The position numbers and the translations under genes were made by a program. From the NCBI GenBank assembly GCA_021848385.1, contig JAJZUQ010000028.1, positions 1 to 38,048 of the forward strand: a stretch of DNA of 38,048 nucleotides, given 5' to 3'. Positions 1 through 8,790 of this stretch are shown one piece after another (position 1 is the first letter of the stretch; the number at the start of each line of letters is the position of its first letter). The DNA is from Deltaproteobacteria bacterium (GTDB lineage Bacteria > Desulfobacterota > Desulfuromonadia > Geobacterales > Geobacteraceae). Below the pieces are notes generated by a model. That model was not told the origin of the DNA. It searched no databases and saw only the letters and a program-made list of their open reading frames with translations.

Positions 1-2
1 GC

Positions 3-2135
3 GTCGGCGGTCTGGTTGGTAGTAATTATGGCAGCGCGATTACCGATTCCCATGCTACCGGCACCGTGACGGCAGGTGATTCCAGTTCCAGCGTCGGCGG
101 CCTGGTGGGGTACAACAGCAGCAGTGCTATCACCGCTTCGCAGTCTACCGGGGCTGCGGTTTCCGGCGGCTCATATGTAGGTGGCTTGGTGGGGCAGAAC
201 AACAGCGGGACTATCACCAATTCCCAGGCAACCGGCGCGGTTACCGGCACTGGTGACAGAGTCGGCGGCCTCGTGGGGGAAAACTATGCGAGTGATATTA
301 CCAATTCCTATGCCACAGGCACAACGATTAACGGCAACAACGATGTCGGCGGGTTGGTAGGTTTCAATTTCAATAGCATTATTACCAACTCCTTCGCTAC
401 GAGCGCGGTTACCGGTAGCGGGAATAATGTCGGCGGGTTAGTGGGTAACATGTATGGGTGGTACGGAACCAATAGTATCACCAATTCCTATGCAACCGGC
501 CCTGTAACGGGAGTTGACTCTGTTGGCGGTCTGGTGGGCAACGTGTATGCCGGTGGGTATGGGGCCGGTAATACCATTACCAATACTTACGCAGCGGGTG
601 TGGTGACAGGCAGCAGTTCTGTCGGGGGTCTTGTCGGAGGAAACAGCGGGCCTGCCTCGGTCATCGCTTCCTTCTGGGACACGACCGTCAATCCCGCTCT
701 GGCCGATAACGGATTCGGCACCGGCAAGACAACGACGGAGCTGGAAACCCTGGCTACCTTCACCGGCGCCGGCTGGGACATTGACGCCAGCGGCGGCACG
801 GGCACCGTCTGGCGCATCTATGACGGCTACACCATGCCTTTACTGCGCAACTTCCTCACACCGCTCTCCATCACCGCCAGCCCAGCCATTACCAAGACCT
901 ACGACGGTACGGCGTACATGGGCGACCTCAACGCTACCTACTCGGATCCGATTGCCCCTGCCTCGGGGCATCTCCAGGATGTCACGTCACCCTATGCCAG
1001 CTTTGTCAATGTTGGCACCTACTCGTCGGCACCGGTCTATTCCGACCAGTTGGGCTATGACATCACGTCCAGCGGCCAAAGCACTCTGACCATCAACCCG
1101 GCGTCCCTTACCGTCACGGCCGACAACGCAACCAAGACCTACGGCCAGACGCCGACGTTGGCCGGTTTTACTCCCACCGGTCTGCAGAACGGCGAGACCA
1201 TTGGCAGCGTCACATTGGTCAGCGCCGGTACGGCAGCCACGGCCGGCGTTTCCGGCTCCCCCTATACAATCACCGCCAGCAACGCCAGCGGCGGCACCTT
1301 CAGTGCCGGCAACTACACCATCACTTACAACAACGGCACGCTCACCGTCACCCCGGCTCCCCTGAGCGTCACTGCCAATGACGATGCGAAAAACTACTCG
1401 GGCATTCCCTATGCGGGCGGAAATGGTGTGACCTACAGCGGTTTCGTCAACGGCGAAGGGAGCGGAGTTCTTGGCGGAACGCTCACCTACGGCGGCACCA
1501 GCCAAGGGGCGATCAACGCCGGCAGCTATACCATCATTCCCGGTGGCCTGACTGGCGGTAACTACCAGATTACCTATTCCAACGGCGCCTTGACTATCAC
1601 AGGCGTGGCACCAACCGGGGGAGGAACGACCGGGGGCGCAACCGGAGGGACAACCGGGGGAACGACCGTCAGCTTTGAAGAGCCGATACAACCTCCGCCG
1701 CTGTCACCGCAGAATGCAGATCCACTGCGGCAGCTGGGTCCATCGACGGTGCCACCGCCGTCGGTCATTAACGCGCAGACATCGACCTCCCGGCTTGACA
1801 CCACGGGTGGACCTGCGGTCCGCGTTGTCAGCCAGCCGACAACACAGGATGCGGGCATGATCAATGTCACCGTACCCAGCAGACTTGCTCGGCCCGGTTC
1901 CGGCTTCAGCTTCCTTCTGCCGGAAGAGGTGTCACATGCAGTTGCCGCTGGCGCTGTTACTGAAACGGTTTCTCTGCCCGACGGCAGTCCGCTGCCGGTC
2001 TGGCTCCAGTACTTCCCGGACTCGAAACGATTCGTGGCCAGCGATGTGCCGGCCGGCTCCCTGCCGATTACCGTCGTTGTGATGGTGGGGGGACAGAAAT
2101 GGCTGGTAGAGATTACCGCACAGCAGGATCTCTAG
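3..2135 (+). CDS. Large secreted GLUG/MBG-repeat surface protein (C-terminal part, 5' cut by window edge)
   Basis: The reading frame is open from base 3, so the N-terminus, signal peptide and any secretion domain lie outside the window. The visible 710 residues start with eight copies of a VGGLVG motif spaced about 25-30 residues apart and alternating with ITNSYATG-like strands. This is the GLUG repeat typical of large bacterial adhesins. The array closes with a SFWDT segment and a W-rich cap near nt 660-850. From about nt 850 to 1600 there are two to three MBG/YDG-like units (KTYDGTAY, KTYGQTP, KNYSGIPY), then a Gly/Thr-rich linker (nt 1610-1670), a Pro/Ser-rich stretch and a last small beta domain resembling a putative-Ig fold (LPVWLQYFPDSKRF). 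A role in adhesion or biofilm matrix is inferred from the family. The next gene follows after a hairpin and is probably a separate unit. Confidence 0.85.
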   Translation, partial: VGGLVGSNYGSAITDSHATGTVTAGDSSSSVGGLVGYNSSSAITASQSTGAAVSGGSYVGGLVGQNNSGTITNSQATGAVTGTGDRVGGLVGENYASDITNSYATGTTINGNNDVGGLVGFNFNSIITNSFATSAVTGSGNNVGGLVGNMYGWYGTNSITNSYATGPVTGVDSVGGLVGNVYAGGYGAGNTITNTYAAGVVTGSSSVGGLVGGNSGPASVIASFWDTTVNPALADNGFGTGKTTTELETLATFTGAGWDIDASGGTGTVWRIYDGYTMPLLRNFLTPLSITASPAITKTYDGTAYMGDLNATYSDPIAPASGHLQDVTSPYASFVNVGTYSSAPVYSDQLGYDITSSGQSTLTINPASLTVTADNATKTYGQTPTLAGFTPTGLQNGETIGSVTLVSAGTAATAGVSGSPYTITASNASGGTFSAGNYTITYNNGTLTVTPAPLSVTANDDAKNYSGIPYAGGNGVTYSGFVNGEGSGVLGGTLTYGGTSQGAINAGSYTIIPGGLTGGNYQITYSNGALTITGVAPTGGGTTGGATGGTTGGTTVSFEEPIQPPPLSPQNADPLRQLGPSTVPPPSVINAQTSTSRLDTTGGPAVRVVSQPTTQDAGMINVTVPSRLARPGSGFSFLLPEEVSHAVAAGAVTETVSLPDGSPLPVWLQYFPDSKRFVASDVPAGSLPITVVVMVGGQKWLVEITAQQDL

Positions 2136-2163
2136 TTCCAAAGAAGAAAATGTAGTATACTTC

Positions 2164-2200
2164 GCGGGGCGGCCAGCCGGTCGCCCCGCTTATTTGTTTG
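2164..2200 (+). terminator. Probable rho-independent terminator after the GLUG protein
   Basis: An 8-bp perfect GC stem (GCGGGGCG at 2164-2171 with CGCCCCGC at 2182-2189) is followed by a T-rich tract. It lies between the surface-protein stop and the sulfotransferase start. Confidence 0.65.
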
Positions 2201-2214
2201 ACCGGGAGGAGATC

Positions 2215-3036
2215 ATGACCGCACGTTTTGTCGGTGTTGCCGGCCTGCCGAGGGCGGGTTCCACCCTGCTTTGCCAGTTGCTGGGGGAGCACCCTGAGAT
2301 TCATTGCGAGGGGCACAGTTCGCCGCTGTGCAACTCGCTTCTGGCAACACGCCGCTTCATCAGTGACGACCAGTTTTTCCTCTCGCAGCTGGACGTCCAG
2401 TTCGACACTACCTATGCCCATCTGCGTTCGGCCATGGGCGGTTTTCTGCGCGGCTGGTACGGCGATTGCGACAAACCGGTGGTAGTGGATAAGAACCGTG
2501 CCTGGTTGCACTGCATCGAGCTGTTGCTCCACCTTGACCCGGAAGCCCGCCTTTTGATCTCCATCCGCGAATTAGGCCAGATTTACGGCTCCGTCGAATC
2601 TCAGCACCAGAAGACGATTCTGATGGATTTCATCGACCATCTGGCCGACTATGACCGTTTCGGCAGGGCTGATCAGCTCTTTGCCAAGGATAAATCCATC
2701 GGCGCGCCGCTCTCCTCGATCCAGGCGGTGCAGGACCTGCCCCAGACGGTCAAGGAACGACTCTTCTTCGTCAAGTTCGAGGACCTCGTTTCCCAGCCGA
2801 AGGAAACCATGTCGCGCATCTATGCCTGGCTGGAGGTAGCCCCTCACTCCATCGACCCCAACCTCCTGACGGTGCGCCCGCACGAAAGCGACAGTCATTA
2901 TCGCCACAAATACCTGCACCGCCAGCAGGGGAGCATTTCTCCTCCAAACCGCCACGAGATACCCCCCCGCATCCAGAACCAGATCGAGCAGGCCTGCGGG
3001 TGGTATTATGAGTGGTTCTACCCAAAAAACAGGTAA
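2215..3036 (+). CDS. Sulfotransferase family protein (PAPS-dependent)
   Basis: The 273-residue protein begins VGVAGLPRAGSTLL; residues 10-18 match the 5'-phosphosulfate-binding loop of PAPS-dependent sulfotransferases (P-R-x-G-S-T). A later ISIRELGQIYGSVES segment fits the region that contacts the 3'-phosphate, and FVKFEDLVSQPKETM is the conserved sulfotransferase strand-helix before the C-terminal helices. I chose ATG 2215 because GGGAGGAG lies just upstream; a TTG at 2194 is an unlikely alternative. The acceptor (sugar, lipid or peptide) cannot be read from the sequence. It overlaps the following transporter gene by 25 bases and heads a run with both enzymes that make PAPS. That context supports dedicated sulfation of a product rather than sulfur assimilation. 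There is no signal peptide, so it should act in the cytoplasm. Confidence 0.85.
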   Translation: MTARFVGVAGLPRAGSTLLCQLLGEHPEIHCEGHSSPLCNSLLATRRFISDDQFFLSQLDVQFDTTYAHLRSAMGGFLRGWYGDCDKPVVVDKNRAWLHCIELLLHLDPEARLLISIRELGQIYGSVESQHQKTILMDFIDHLADYDRFGRADQLFAKDKSIGAPLSSIQAVQDLPQTVKERLFFVKFEDLVSQPKETMSRIYAWLEVAPHSIDPNLLTVRPHESDSHYRHKYLHRQQGSISPPNRHEIPPRIQNQIEQACGWYYEWFYPKNR

Positions 3037-3803
3037 CTGCGCGACCCGTGGCCGATCTCCTGACCAACCAGCTCTTTTTTGCCGGCCTTGCCCTCGGTTT
3101 CTGTGCCCAGTTGATCGGCAGTTCCCTCGGCATGGCCTACAGCGTCACCTGTTCGTCGGTGCTGCTGGCCATGGGGATCCCGCCGGCCTTGACCAGTGCC
3201 ACGGTGCATACCTCCGAGGTGGCAAACCGCCTCTTCTCAGGCCTTTCCCATTTCCGCTTCGGCAATGTTGATCCGGCCATCTTCAAGCGGCTTGCCCTGT
3301 CCGGCATTGCCGGCGCCCTGTGCGGCGCGGTGGTTGTCACCTCCTTGCCGGTCGCCATCCTGCGTCCCATGGTGGCGGGCATTTTGCTGCTGATGGGGCT
3401 GCGCATTCTGCGGATGGCTTGTTTCAGCGGCAATCAGGAACCAAGGCCGACCAGGCTGGGGCCGCTCGGTTTTGCGGGAGGTATGGTTGACGTTATCGGT
3501 GGCGGCGGATGGGGGCCGGTAGTCACCTCAACCCTGATTCTTCGTGGCAACGCTACCCACCTGGTGGTCGGATCCATAAACTTTGCCAAGTTCTTTGTGG
3601 CATCAGTTGAATCTCTGGTACTTCTGACTTTGGTCAAGGCACCGCAGTGGACGATCATTAGCGGCCTGGTGGCCGGTGGGCTGGTTGCCTCGCCGCTGGC
3701 CGCCTGGGGGTGCCGCAGGCTTCCCCCCCGGGCTTTGATGGTTCTTGTAGGGACGCTGGTCTGCGGGCTCAGCATCAGGACACTCGTGAGGGCATTGCAA
3801 TGA
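3012..3803 (+). CDS. TauE/SafE-family membrane transporter (sulfite/sulfonate exporter-like)
   Basis: This is a very hydrophobic protein of about 263 residues with six to eight predicted membrane segments. Two internally similar halves each carry a Gly-rich first segment ([21 protein letters not shown] and later [20 protein letters not shown]), the hallmark of the TauE/SafE (DUF81) family. Members move sulfite, sulfoacetate or related anions. The start is uncertain: GTG 3012 overlaps the sulfotransferase by 25 bases, and GTG 3048 would remove 12 polar residues; neither has a strong ribosome-binding site. The gene ends in an ATGA overlap with cysD, so transcription and translation are coupled. 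The sulfur-activation neighbours suggest a sulfur oxyanion as substrate, but import versus export is not determined. Confidence 0.85.
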   Translation: MVLPKKQVTARPVADLLTNQLFFAGLALGFCAQLIGSSLGMAYSVTCSSVLLAMGIPPALTSATVHTSEVANRLFSGLSHFRFGNVDPAIFKRLALSGIAGALCGAVVVTSLPVAILRPMVAGILLLMGLRILRMACFSGNQEPRPTRLGPLGFAGGMVDVIGGGGWGPVVTSTLILRGNATHLVVGSINFAKFFVASVESLVLLTLVKAPQWTIISGLVAGGLVASPLAAWGCRRLPPRALMVLVGTLVCGLSIRTLVRALQ

Positions 3804-4702
3804 GCAGGGTGACGGCATTGACACAGTTGGAGAATGAGTCGATCCGCATTATCCGCGAGGCGGTTGCCGAGGCGGAGCGTCCGGTCATGCTCTACTCCAT
3901 CGGCAAAGACTCGTCGGTCATGCTCCACCTGGCCCTGAAGGCTTTCTATCCCCTCAAACCGCCCTTTCCCCTGTTACACGTTGATACCACCTGGAAGTTC
4001 AAGGAAATGATCCATTTCCGGAATGAAACGGTGCGCCGCTTAGGCCTGGAACTGATTACCCACACAAATCCCGACGGTCTGCGGGACGGGATCAGCCCCC
4101 TGATCCATGGCAGTCGCCTCTATACCGATATCATGAAGACCGACGCTCTCAAACAGGCGCTGAACGAGCACCGGTTCGACATGGTCTTTGGCGGCGCCCG
4201 CCGGGATGAGGAAAAAAGCCGCGCCAAGGAGCGGGTTTTTTCTTTCCGGGATGCCGGTCATCGCTGGGAGCCGAGGGGGCAGCGCCCGGAACTGTGGGAC
4301 ATTCCCAACCTGCGCAGGAACCGTGGCGAGAGTTTCCGGGTTTTTCCGCTCTCCAACTGGACCGAGCTGGACGTGTGGCGCTACATCGACCAGGAGTCAA
4401 TTCCCGTGGTGCCGCTTTATTTTTCTGCCGAGCGGCCGATAGTGGAGCGGGGCGGACAGCTGATCATGCTGGACGACGAACGCCTTGAACTCGAACCGGG
4501 CGAGCAGCCGCAACTGCGCCGGATCCGGTTCCGTACCCTGGGTTGCTATCCGCTGACAGCCGGGGTAGAGTCCGCAGCGTCCTCAGTCGCTGAGATCATT
4601 GCCGAACTGGAAACCGTCTGCACATCGGAGCGCTGTGGCCGCCTGATCGATTTTGACCAGGCCGGCAGCATGGAGAAGAAGAAGCAGGAGGGGTATTTCT
4701 GA
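3800..4702 (+). CDS. cysD: Sulfate adenylyltransferase subunit 2 (CysD)
   Basis: This is the small, catalytic subunit of heterodimeric ATP sulfurylase, which makes APS from sulfate and ATP. The 300-residue length is normal for Cys[20 protein letters not shown] is the PP-loop ATP-pyrophosphatase signature, and the [27 protein letters not shown] and [10 protein letters not shown] blocks are all family hallmarks. The ATG at 3800 overlaps the transporter stop (ATGA), and its own TGA overlaps the cysNC ATG at 4702. The arrangement resembles NodP/RaxP-type cassettes, in which ATP sulfurylase is devoted to making PAPS for a nearby sulfotransferase. That functional link is inference. Confidence 0.96.
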   Translation: MSRVTALTQLENESIRIIREAVAEAERPVMLYSIGKDSSVMLHLALKAFYPLKPPFPLLHVDTTWKFKEMIHFRNETVRRLGLELITHTNPDGLRDGISPLIHGSRLYTDIMKTDALKQALNEHRFDMVFGGARRDEEKSRAKERVFSFRDAGHRWEPRGQRPELWDIPNLRRNRGESFRVFPLSNWTELDVWRYIDQESIPVVPLYFSAERPIVERGGQLIMLDDERLELEPGEQPQLRRIRFRTLGCYPLTAGVESAASSVAEIIAELETVCTSERCGRLIDFDQAGSMEKKKQEGYF

Positions 4703-6624
4703 TGCCCGTATGCAGTGACATGCTCCGCTTTCTGGCATGCGGCAGCGTGGATGATGGCAAGTCGACCCTGATCGGCCATCTGATCCACCTGACCGGCAAT
4801 CTGCCCGATGACCAGCTGCACGTTCTGGAAGCGGAGAGCTCCCGTATCGGCACAACTGGCGGAGCATTAGACTATTCCCTGCTGCTGGATGGGCTGATGG
4901 CTGAGCGGGAGCAGGGGATCACCATTGATGTGGCCTATCGCTACTTTGAAACGCCCCGGCGCAAATTCATCGTGGCCGACACACCGGGTCACGAGAGTTA
5001 CACCCGCAACATGGCCACCGGCGCATCCCACTGCACTGCCGCACTGATCCTGGTGGATGCCTGTCAGGGGGTACTCCCCCAGACCCGGCGGCATGTGTTG
5101 ATTTGTGCCCTGATGGGGATCAGGAATCTGCTGTTTGCCGTCAACAAGATGGATCAGGCCGATTGGGACGAAGCGCGCTTCCGGCGTATCGAGCAGGAAT
5201 GCCACCGGATGGCAGGGGCGGCCGGTCTGCTTGCAAACAGCCGCTGTGACCTGCTGGCAGTTCCGGTGTCGGCTCTGCAAGGGGACAACCTGACAGCACT
5301 TTCCGATCGTATGCCCTGGTATGGAGGCGCAACGGTCCTGGAATGGCTTGAAAGTTGTACGGCAGAGGAGGCGGCCGCCGATGCTCCTTTCCGGTTGCCG
5401 GTGCAGTATGTTCTGAAAGGGAGTAACGATGGCAGGGGCTGTCAGCACGATGGGGAACGATGGCCTGCAGGATGTGACGGTCGTGCAACCTGGCGTTCCT
5501 ATGCCGGCAGTGTAGTTTCTGGCCGTGTGCGTGTCGGTGACCGTATCGTGATCCTTCCCTCCGGGGTGGAAACGACGGTTGAAAGGCTGTTGATCGGGGA
5601 TAGGGACGCCGATTCAGCTGAAACGGGCATGGCGGTATCTCTGGTGCTGGGTGGTGAGCATGATATTGTCCGGGGGGACTGCCTCGCCCATCCGGCTGAC
5701 CGTCCTGAGCAGGCAGGGCTCTTCAAGGTGCGGCTGGTCTGGATGGATCAGCAGCCGCTGTACGCGGGAAGGCGGTATCTTTTCCGCAGCGTATTCGGCA
5801 CCATTGAAGCCCGGATATCCCGTATTCGCGATCGTGTCGGGCTGGATGCGTACCAGTTGCTGGCTGCCGACCGTCTGGCGCAGAACGATATCGGCGAGGT
5901 TGAGCTTTCCCTGGCACGGCTCTTTCCCTTTGATCCCTACAGTGAGAACCGCGAAACTGGCGCCTTTATCCTGCTTGACCGCGTCAGCAATGCAACGGTG
6001 GCCTGCGGGATGATCCAGCATCCGCTGCGGCGAGGGAGCAATATCCACTGGCAGCGCGAGGATTTGACCCGCGAGCTCCGTGCCGGACTGAACGGGCAGA
6101 AGCCCTGTGTGATCTGGCTTACCGGCCTGTCCGGTTCTGGCAAATCAACGCTGGCGAACTGTCTGGAACGGATGCTGCACGACATGGGGCATCATACCAT
6201 GCTGCTGGATGGCGATAACGTCCGCCATGGCCTTAACCGTGACCTGGGATTTACTGAAGCGGACCGTATTGAGAACATCCGCCGTATCGGCGAGGTGGCA
6301 AAGCTGATGACCGATGCCGGGCTGATTGTCATCACCGCCTTTATCTCTCCCTTCCGGGCCGACCGCGACATGGTTCGCGCGCTTCTGACTGATGGCGAAT
6401 TCATTGAGGTACATATTGCCACATCACTTGAGGCCTGCGAGGCGCGCGATCCCAAGGGGTTGTACCGCAAGGCCCGTAAGGGGGAGATTCCCAACTTTAC
6501 CGGGGTAAACGCCCCGTATGAAGAACCGCTGACGCCGGAATTACGGCTGGATACAGCATCAAGATCGGTCAGGGACTGTGCTGAGGATATAATGAGCCTG
6601 CTCCGCCAGGATGGCTTTGTTTGA
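4702..6624 (+). CDS. cysNC: Bifunctional sulfate adenylyltransferase subunit 1 / APS kinase (CysN-CysC fusion)
   Basis: The 640-residue fusion pairs a GTPase-driven ATP sulfurylase subunit with APS kinase, yielding PAPS. The N-terminal G domain shows GSVDDGKST (residues 14-22), DTPGHE (from residue 93) and NKMD (from residue 148), followed by EF-Tu-like beta domains. The C-terminal kinase begins near residue 465 with GLSGSGKS at 475-482. It continues with DGDNVRHGLNRDLGF, the serine-bearing FISPFRADR and KARKGEIPNFTGV, so both halves look intact. One oddity is that, where CysN normally reads VQYVxRPxLDFRGYAG, about residues 240-264 hold a longer Gly/Cys/Trp-containing segment, a net insertion of roughly 18 residues. 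A long inverted-repeat terminator follows the stop. Confidence 0.96.
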   Translation: MPVCSDMLRFLACGSVDDGKSTLIGHLIHLTGNLPDDQLHVLEAESSRIGTTGGALDYSLLLDGLMAEREQGITIDVAYRYFETPRRKFIVADTPGHESYTRNMATGASHCTAALILVDACQGVLPQTRRHVLICALMGIRNLLFAVNKMDQADWDEARFRRIEQECHRMAGAAGLLANSRCDLLAVPVSALQGDNLTALSDRMPWYGGATVLEWLESCTAEEAAADAPFRLPVQYVLKGSNDGRGCQHDGERWPAGCDGRATWRSYAGSVVSGRVRVGDRIVILPSGVETTVERLLIGDRDADSAETGMAVSLVLGGEHDIVRGDCLAHPADRPEQAGLFKVRLVWMDQQPLYAGRRYLFRSVFGTIEARISRIRDRVGLDAYQLLAADRLAQNDIGEVELSLARLFPFDPYSENRETGAFILLDRVSNATVACGMIQHPLRRGSNIHWQREDLTRELRAGLNGQKPCVIWLTGLSGSGKSTLANCLERMLHDMGHHTMLLDGDNVRHGLNRDLGFTEADRIENIRRIGEVAKLMTDAGLIVITAFISPFRADRDMVRALLTDGEFIEVHIATSLEACEARDPKGLYRKARKGEIPNFTGVNAPYEEPLTPELRLDTASRSVRDCAEDIMSLLRQDGFV

Positions 6625-6645
6625 AATCCTGCGAAAACTGTCGGT

Positions 6646-6689
6646 AATAACGAAAAGGGCAACCCCGGCGGGCTGCCCTTTTCGTTATT
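6646..6689. terminator. Bidirectional terminator between cysNC and the IPT/TIG gene
   Basis: A perfect 15-bp inverted repeat (AATAACGAAAAGGGC at 6646-6660, its complement at 6675-6689) surrounds a 14-base loop. The plus strand continues into a T-rich tract. It lies between convergent genes, and its arms are A/T-rich at the outside, so it can serve both strands. Confidence 0.85.
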
Positions 6690-6719
6690 GTTTGTTCTTA
6701 AACTATGGGAGCTAAACCT

Positions 6720-7637
6720 CTATGGCGCCGTCACCTGCACCACGGCGCTCTCTTCGCCGTTCCGGTTGACCACCTGGAGGCGGAAGCTCTTGGGGGTGGA
6801 GTCGTAGGGGTGGCGCTCGTAGACGAGGCGGTTGCAGTCGAAATAGATGAGCCGCTCCCGCTCGCCTGCCTGTCCGTTGATGCTTCCGATCCGTTTGCCG
6901 TCGACGGTGAGCACCGAACCTTGCTGGAAGTTGCGACCTTCGATGACCAGTTCATAGTAGCTGACGAAGTCCTCTCCCTGGGAAACGCTCGTGACTTCGG
7001 GGCGGCTGTTGATCATGAGGGCAAGGGGGACGGTCATGGTGTCCTCGGGATTTTTTACCTGGATCTGGTGGAGCCCTCCGGCTACGGAGGGGGCGGTGAA
7101 GGAGAGGGATTCCCCGGAGCCGAAGCGGCTGGCGATGACCGCTCCGTCGAAGAGGACCTGGGACCCTTGCTGGAAGTTGCGGCCGGTGAGGGTGACGTCC
7201 CGCTCACCGCCGGTGGCGCAGCTCTGCACAGTGTCCGGCGAGAGGGAAAGGGCGACCGGCTTGAGGGGCGTGACGGAGAAGGAGTAGGTTTTGCTGGTGG
7301 TGCCGTCTTCCCTGCGCAGGTAAATGGCGTAGAGACCTGGGGCCAGTTTGGGTATATCGAAATTGAGCTGTTTGGGACCGATGACCCGGGGCTGAATCTC
7401 GTTACTGCCGAGGAAGACGGTGGTCTTGCCGGAGAACCCCGCGCCGGAGAGAGTGACGGTGCTCCCCGGCTCACCCTGGGTCGGGACGATGCTGAGGATG
7501 GAGATGGCAGGATGTCTGGCCTGGTCTGCCAAAGCGGGATTTGTCGATTTCTGGGCCAACTGCTTTCTGGCGGCCGGGGCGGTGGCGGGGATGGCCAGAA
7601 GCAGCAGGATGGCAACAACTACGAACCGTATGGACAC
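6720..7637 (-). CDS. Exported protein with three IPT/TIG-type Ig-fold domains
   Basis: The 305-residue protein opens with a clear signal peptide (hydrophobic VVVAILLLLAIPATAPA, cleavage after an A-x-A near residue 22). Three successive IPT/TIG-like beta domains follow. The first contains SIVPTQGEPGSTVTLSGAGF (from about residue 45). The second has VTLTGRNFQQGSQVLFDG and the third VIEGRNFQQGSVLTVDG. The repeated GRNFQQGS..LxxDG block is characteristic of the fold. The start is GTG 7637, preceded by AAAGGAGAAA. It sits 73 bases downstream of lptG on the same strand and may be co-transcribed with lptF-lptG. Whether it has anything to do with LPS export is unknown; such domains usually serve protein or carbohydrate binding outside the cell. 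Confidence 0.85.
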   Translation of the reverse strand: MSIRFVVVAILLLLAIPATAPAARKQLAQKSTNPALADQARHPAISILSIVPTQGEPGSTVTLSGAGFSGKTTVFLGSNEIQPRVIGPKQLNFDIPKLAPGLYAIYLRREDGTTSKTYSFSVTPLKPVALSLSPDTVQSCATGGERDVTLTGRNFQQGSQVLFDGAVIASRFGSGESLSFTAPSVAGGLHQIQVKNPEDTMTVPLALMINSRPEVTSVSQGEDFVSYYELVIEGRNFQQGSVLTVDGKRIGSINGQAGERERLIYFDCNRLVYERHPYDSTPKSFRLQVVNRNGEESAVVQVTAP

Positions 7638-7710
7638 GGTGATTTCTCCTTTTCCGGGATCTGGTTGAATGGTGCCTCCCCCGCCAATTAAATCACGGAC
7701 GCCCGGCTTG

Positions 7711-8790
7711 TCAACGGTTTACCGTCAGGGTCAGCCAGACTCCTACTGCAGTGAAGATGGCGTTGGCGGCCCAGGCGGCGATGACGGGGGGGAGTGCCCC
7801 CCCCTGGCCGAAGGAAAGGAGGGCGGAGCTTGTGGCGAAGAAGCAGAAGCCGATGATAATGCTCACCCCGATGCCGACGGCAATGCCGCTGGAACGCCCG
7901 CTTTTCAGGGCAAAGGGGATGCCCAGAAAAGCCATGACCAGCGTGGAGAAGGGGAGCGACAACCGGGAGTGCATCTGGGTCAGATAACGGGTGGGGTCGT
8001 AACCGCCGTTCCTGAGTTTGTTACAGTAGCGCCGCAAATCGAAGAAGCCCATATTGTCGGCATACTTTTCCAGGACCTTCAGATCGGCAGGTTTGAGGTG
8101 CAGCGGTACCGGCAGTTCGGCAACGGCCCTGGTGGAGGTCACGTTGCCGGCAGAAAAGTCGCGGATGGTTACATCCCTGAATAGCCAGCCGCCGTTGACA
8201 AGTATCCCCGTCCCTGCGTCGATACGGCGGACCGGTCGCATGTCGGGGTCAAGTTGCCAGAGTGTCAATCCCTGGAGGGTCCGGGAACTGGGTTCGTACA
8301 GCTTTGCCTGGAGAATGGTGTTCTCTTCGCGGTACCAGATGTTGTTCTGGCGGAAGAAGGTGGCGGGGTCTTTCTTCTTGATGAGGATGTTTTCTATATG
8401 GTCGAGCCGGTCATAGGCGCGGGGGACGATAAATTCGCCATTCAGAAGAACAGCAAGGCTGATGAGAAATGCGGTGATCAGAATGGGTGCGCTGATGCGG
8501 ACCAGGCTTATGCCGCAACTCCGCATGGCGATTATTTCGCTGGTTTTTGCCAATACGCCAAGGGTCAGCATGGTAGCCATCAGTACGGCAAGGGGGGCGA
8601 CCTGGTTGATCATATCCGGTATCTTGGTGACAAAGTAGAGGATAAGGTTCTTCAGTTCGGGGTTGTATGAACCAAACCGCGTGATCTTTTCAAGAAAGTC
8701 GATGATCAGATAGACGGCAATGAACGAACCGCCGCAGAGGCAGATCATCCGCAGGTAGACGGCGGTAATGTAGCGGGTGATGATCCTCAC
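7711..8790 (-). CDS. lptG: LPS export ABC transporter permease LptG
   Basis: The 359-residue protein belongs to the LptF/LptG (YjgP/YjgQ) family of inner-membrane permeases that, with LptB, extract LPS for transport to the outer membrane. Visible features are three N-terminal membrane segments with the family signature around MRSCGISLVRISAPILI, a periplasmic beta-jellyroll region, and three C-terminal membrane helices (LPFSTLVMAFLGIPFALKSG and onward). The start is GTG 8790 with AGGAGA upstream; longer upstream reading is not supported. The start overlaps the lptF stop by three bases, so the pair is coupled. I call it LptG because it is second in the pair and shorter; the two paralogues could be interchanged. 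Confidence 0.9.
   Translation of the reverse strand: MRIITRYITAVYLRMICLCGGSFIAVYLIIDFLEKITRFGSYNPELKNLILYFVTKIPDMINQVAPLAVLMATMLTLGVLAKTSEIIAMRSCGISLVRISAPILITAFLISLAVLLNGEFIVPRAYDRLDHIENILIKKKDPATFFRQNNIWYREENTILQAKLYEPSSRTLQGLTLWQLDPDMRPVRRIDAGTGILVNGGWLFRDVTIRDFSAGNVTSTRAVAELPVPLHLKPADLKVLEKYADNMGFFDLRRYCNKLRNGGYDPTRYLTQMHSRLSLPFSTLVMAFLGIPFALKSGRSSGIAVGIGVSIIIGFCFFATSSALLSFGQGGALPPVIAAWAANAIFTAVGVWLTLTVNR

Noticed and set aside
6705-7691. 328-residue plus-strand open frame opposite the IPT/TIG gene
   Set aside because: The minus-strand gene has a signal peptide, repeated domains and a ribosome-binding site. The plus-strand frame is Gly/Glu-rich shadow sequence and begins in the loop side of the terminator region.
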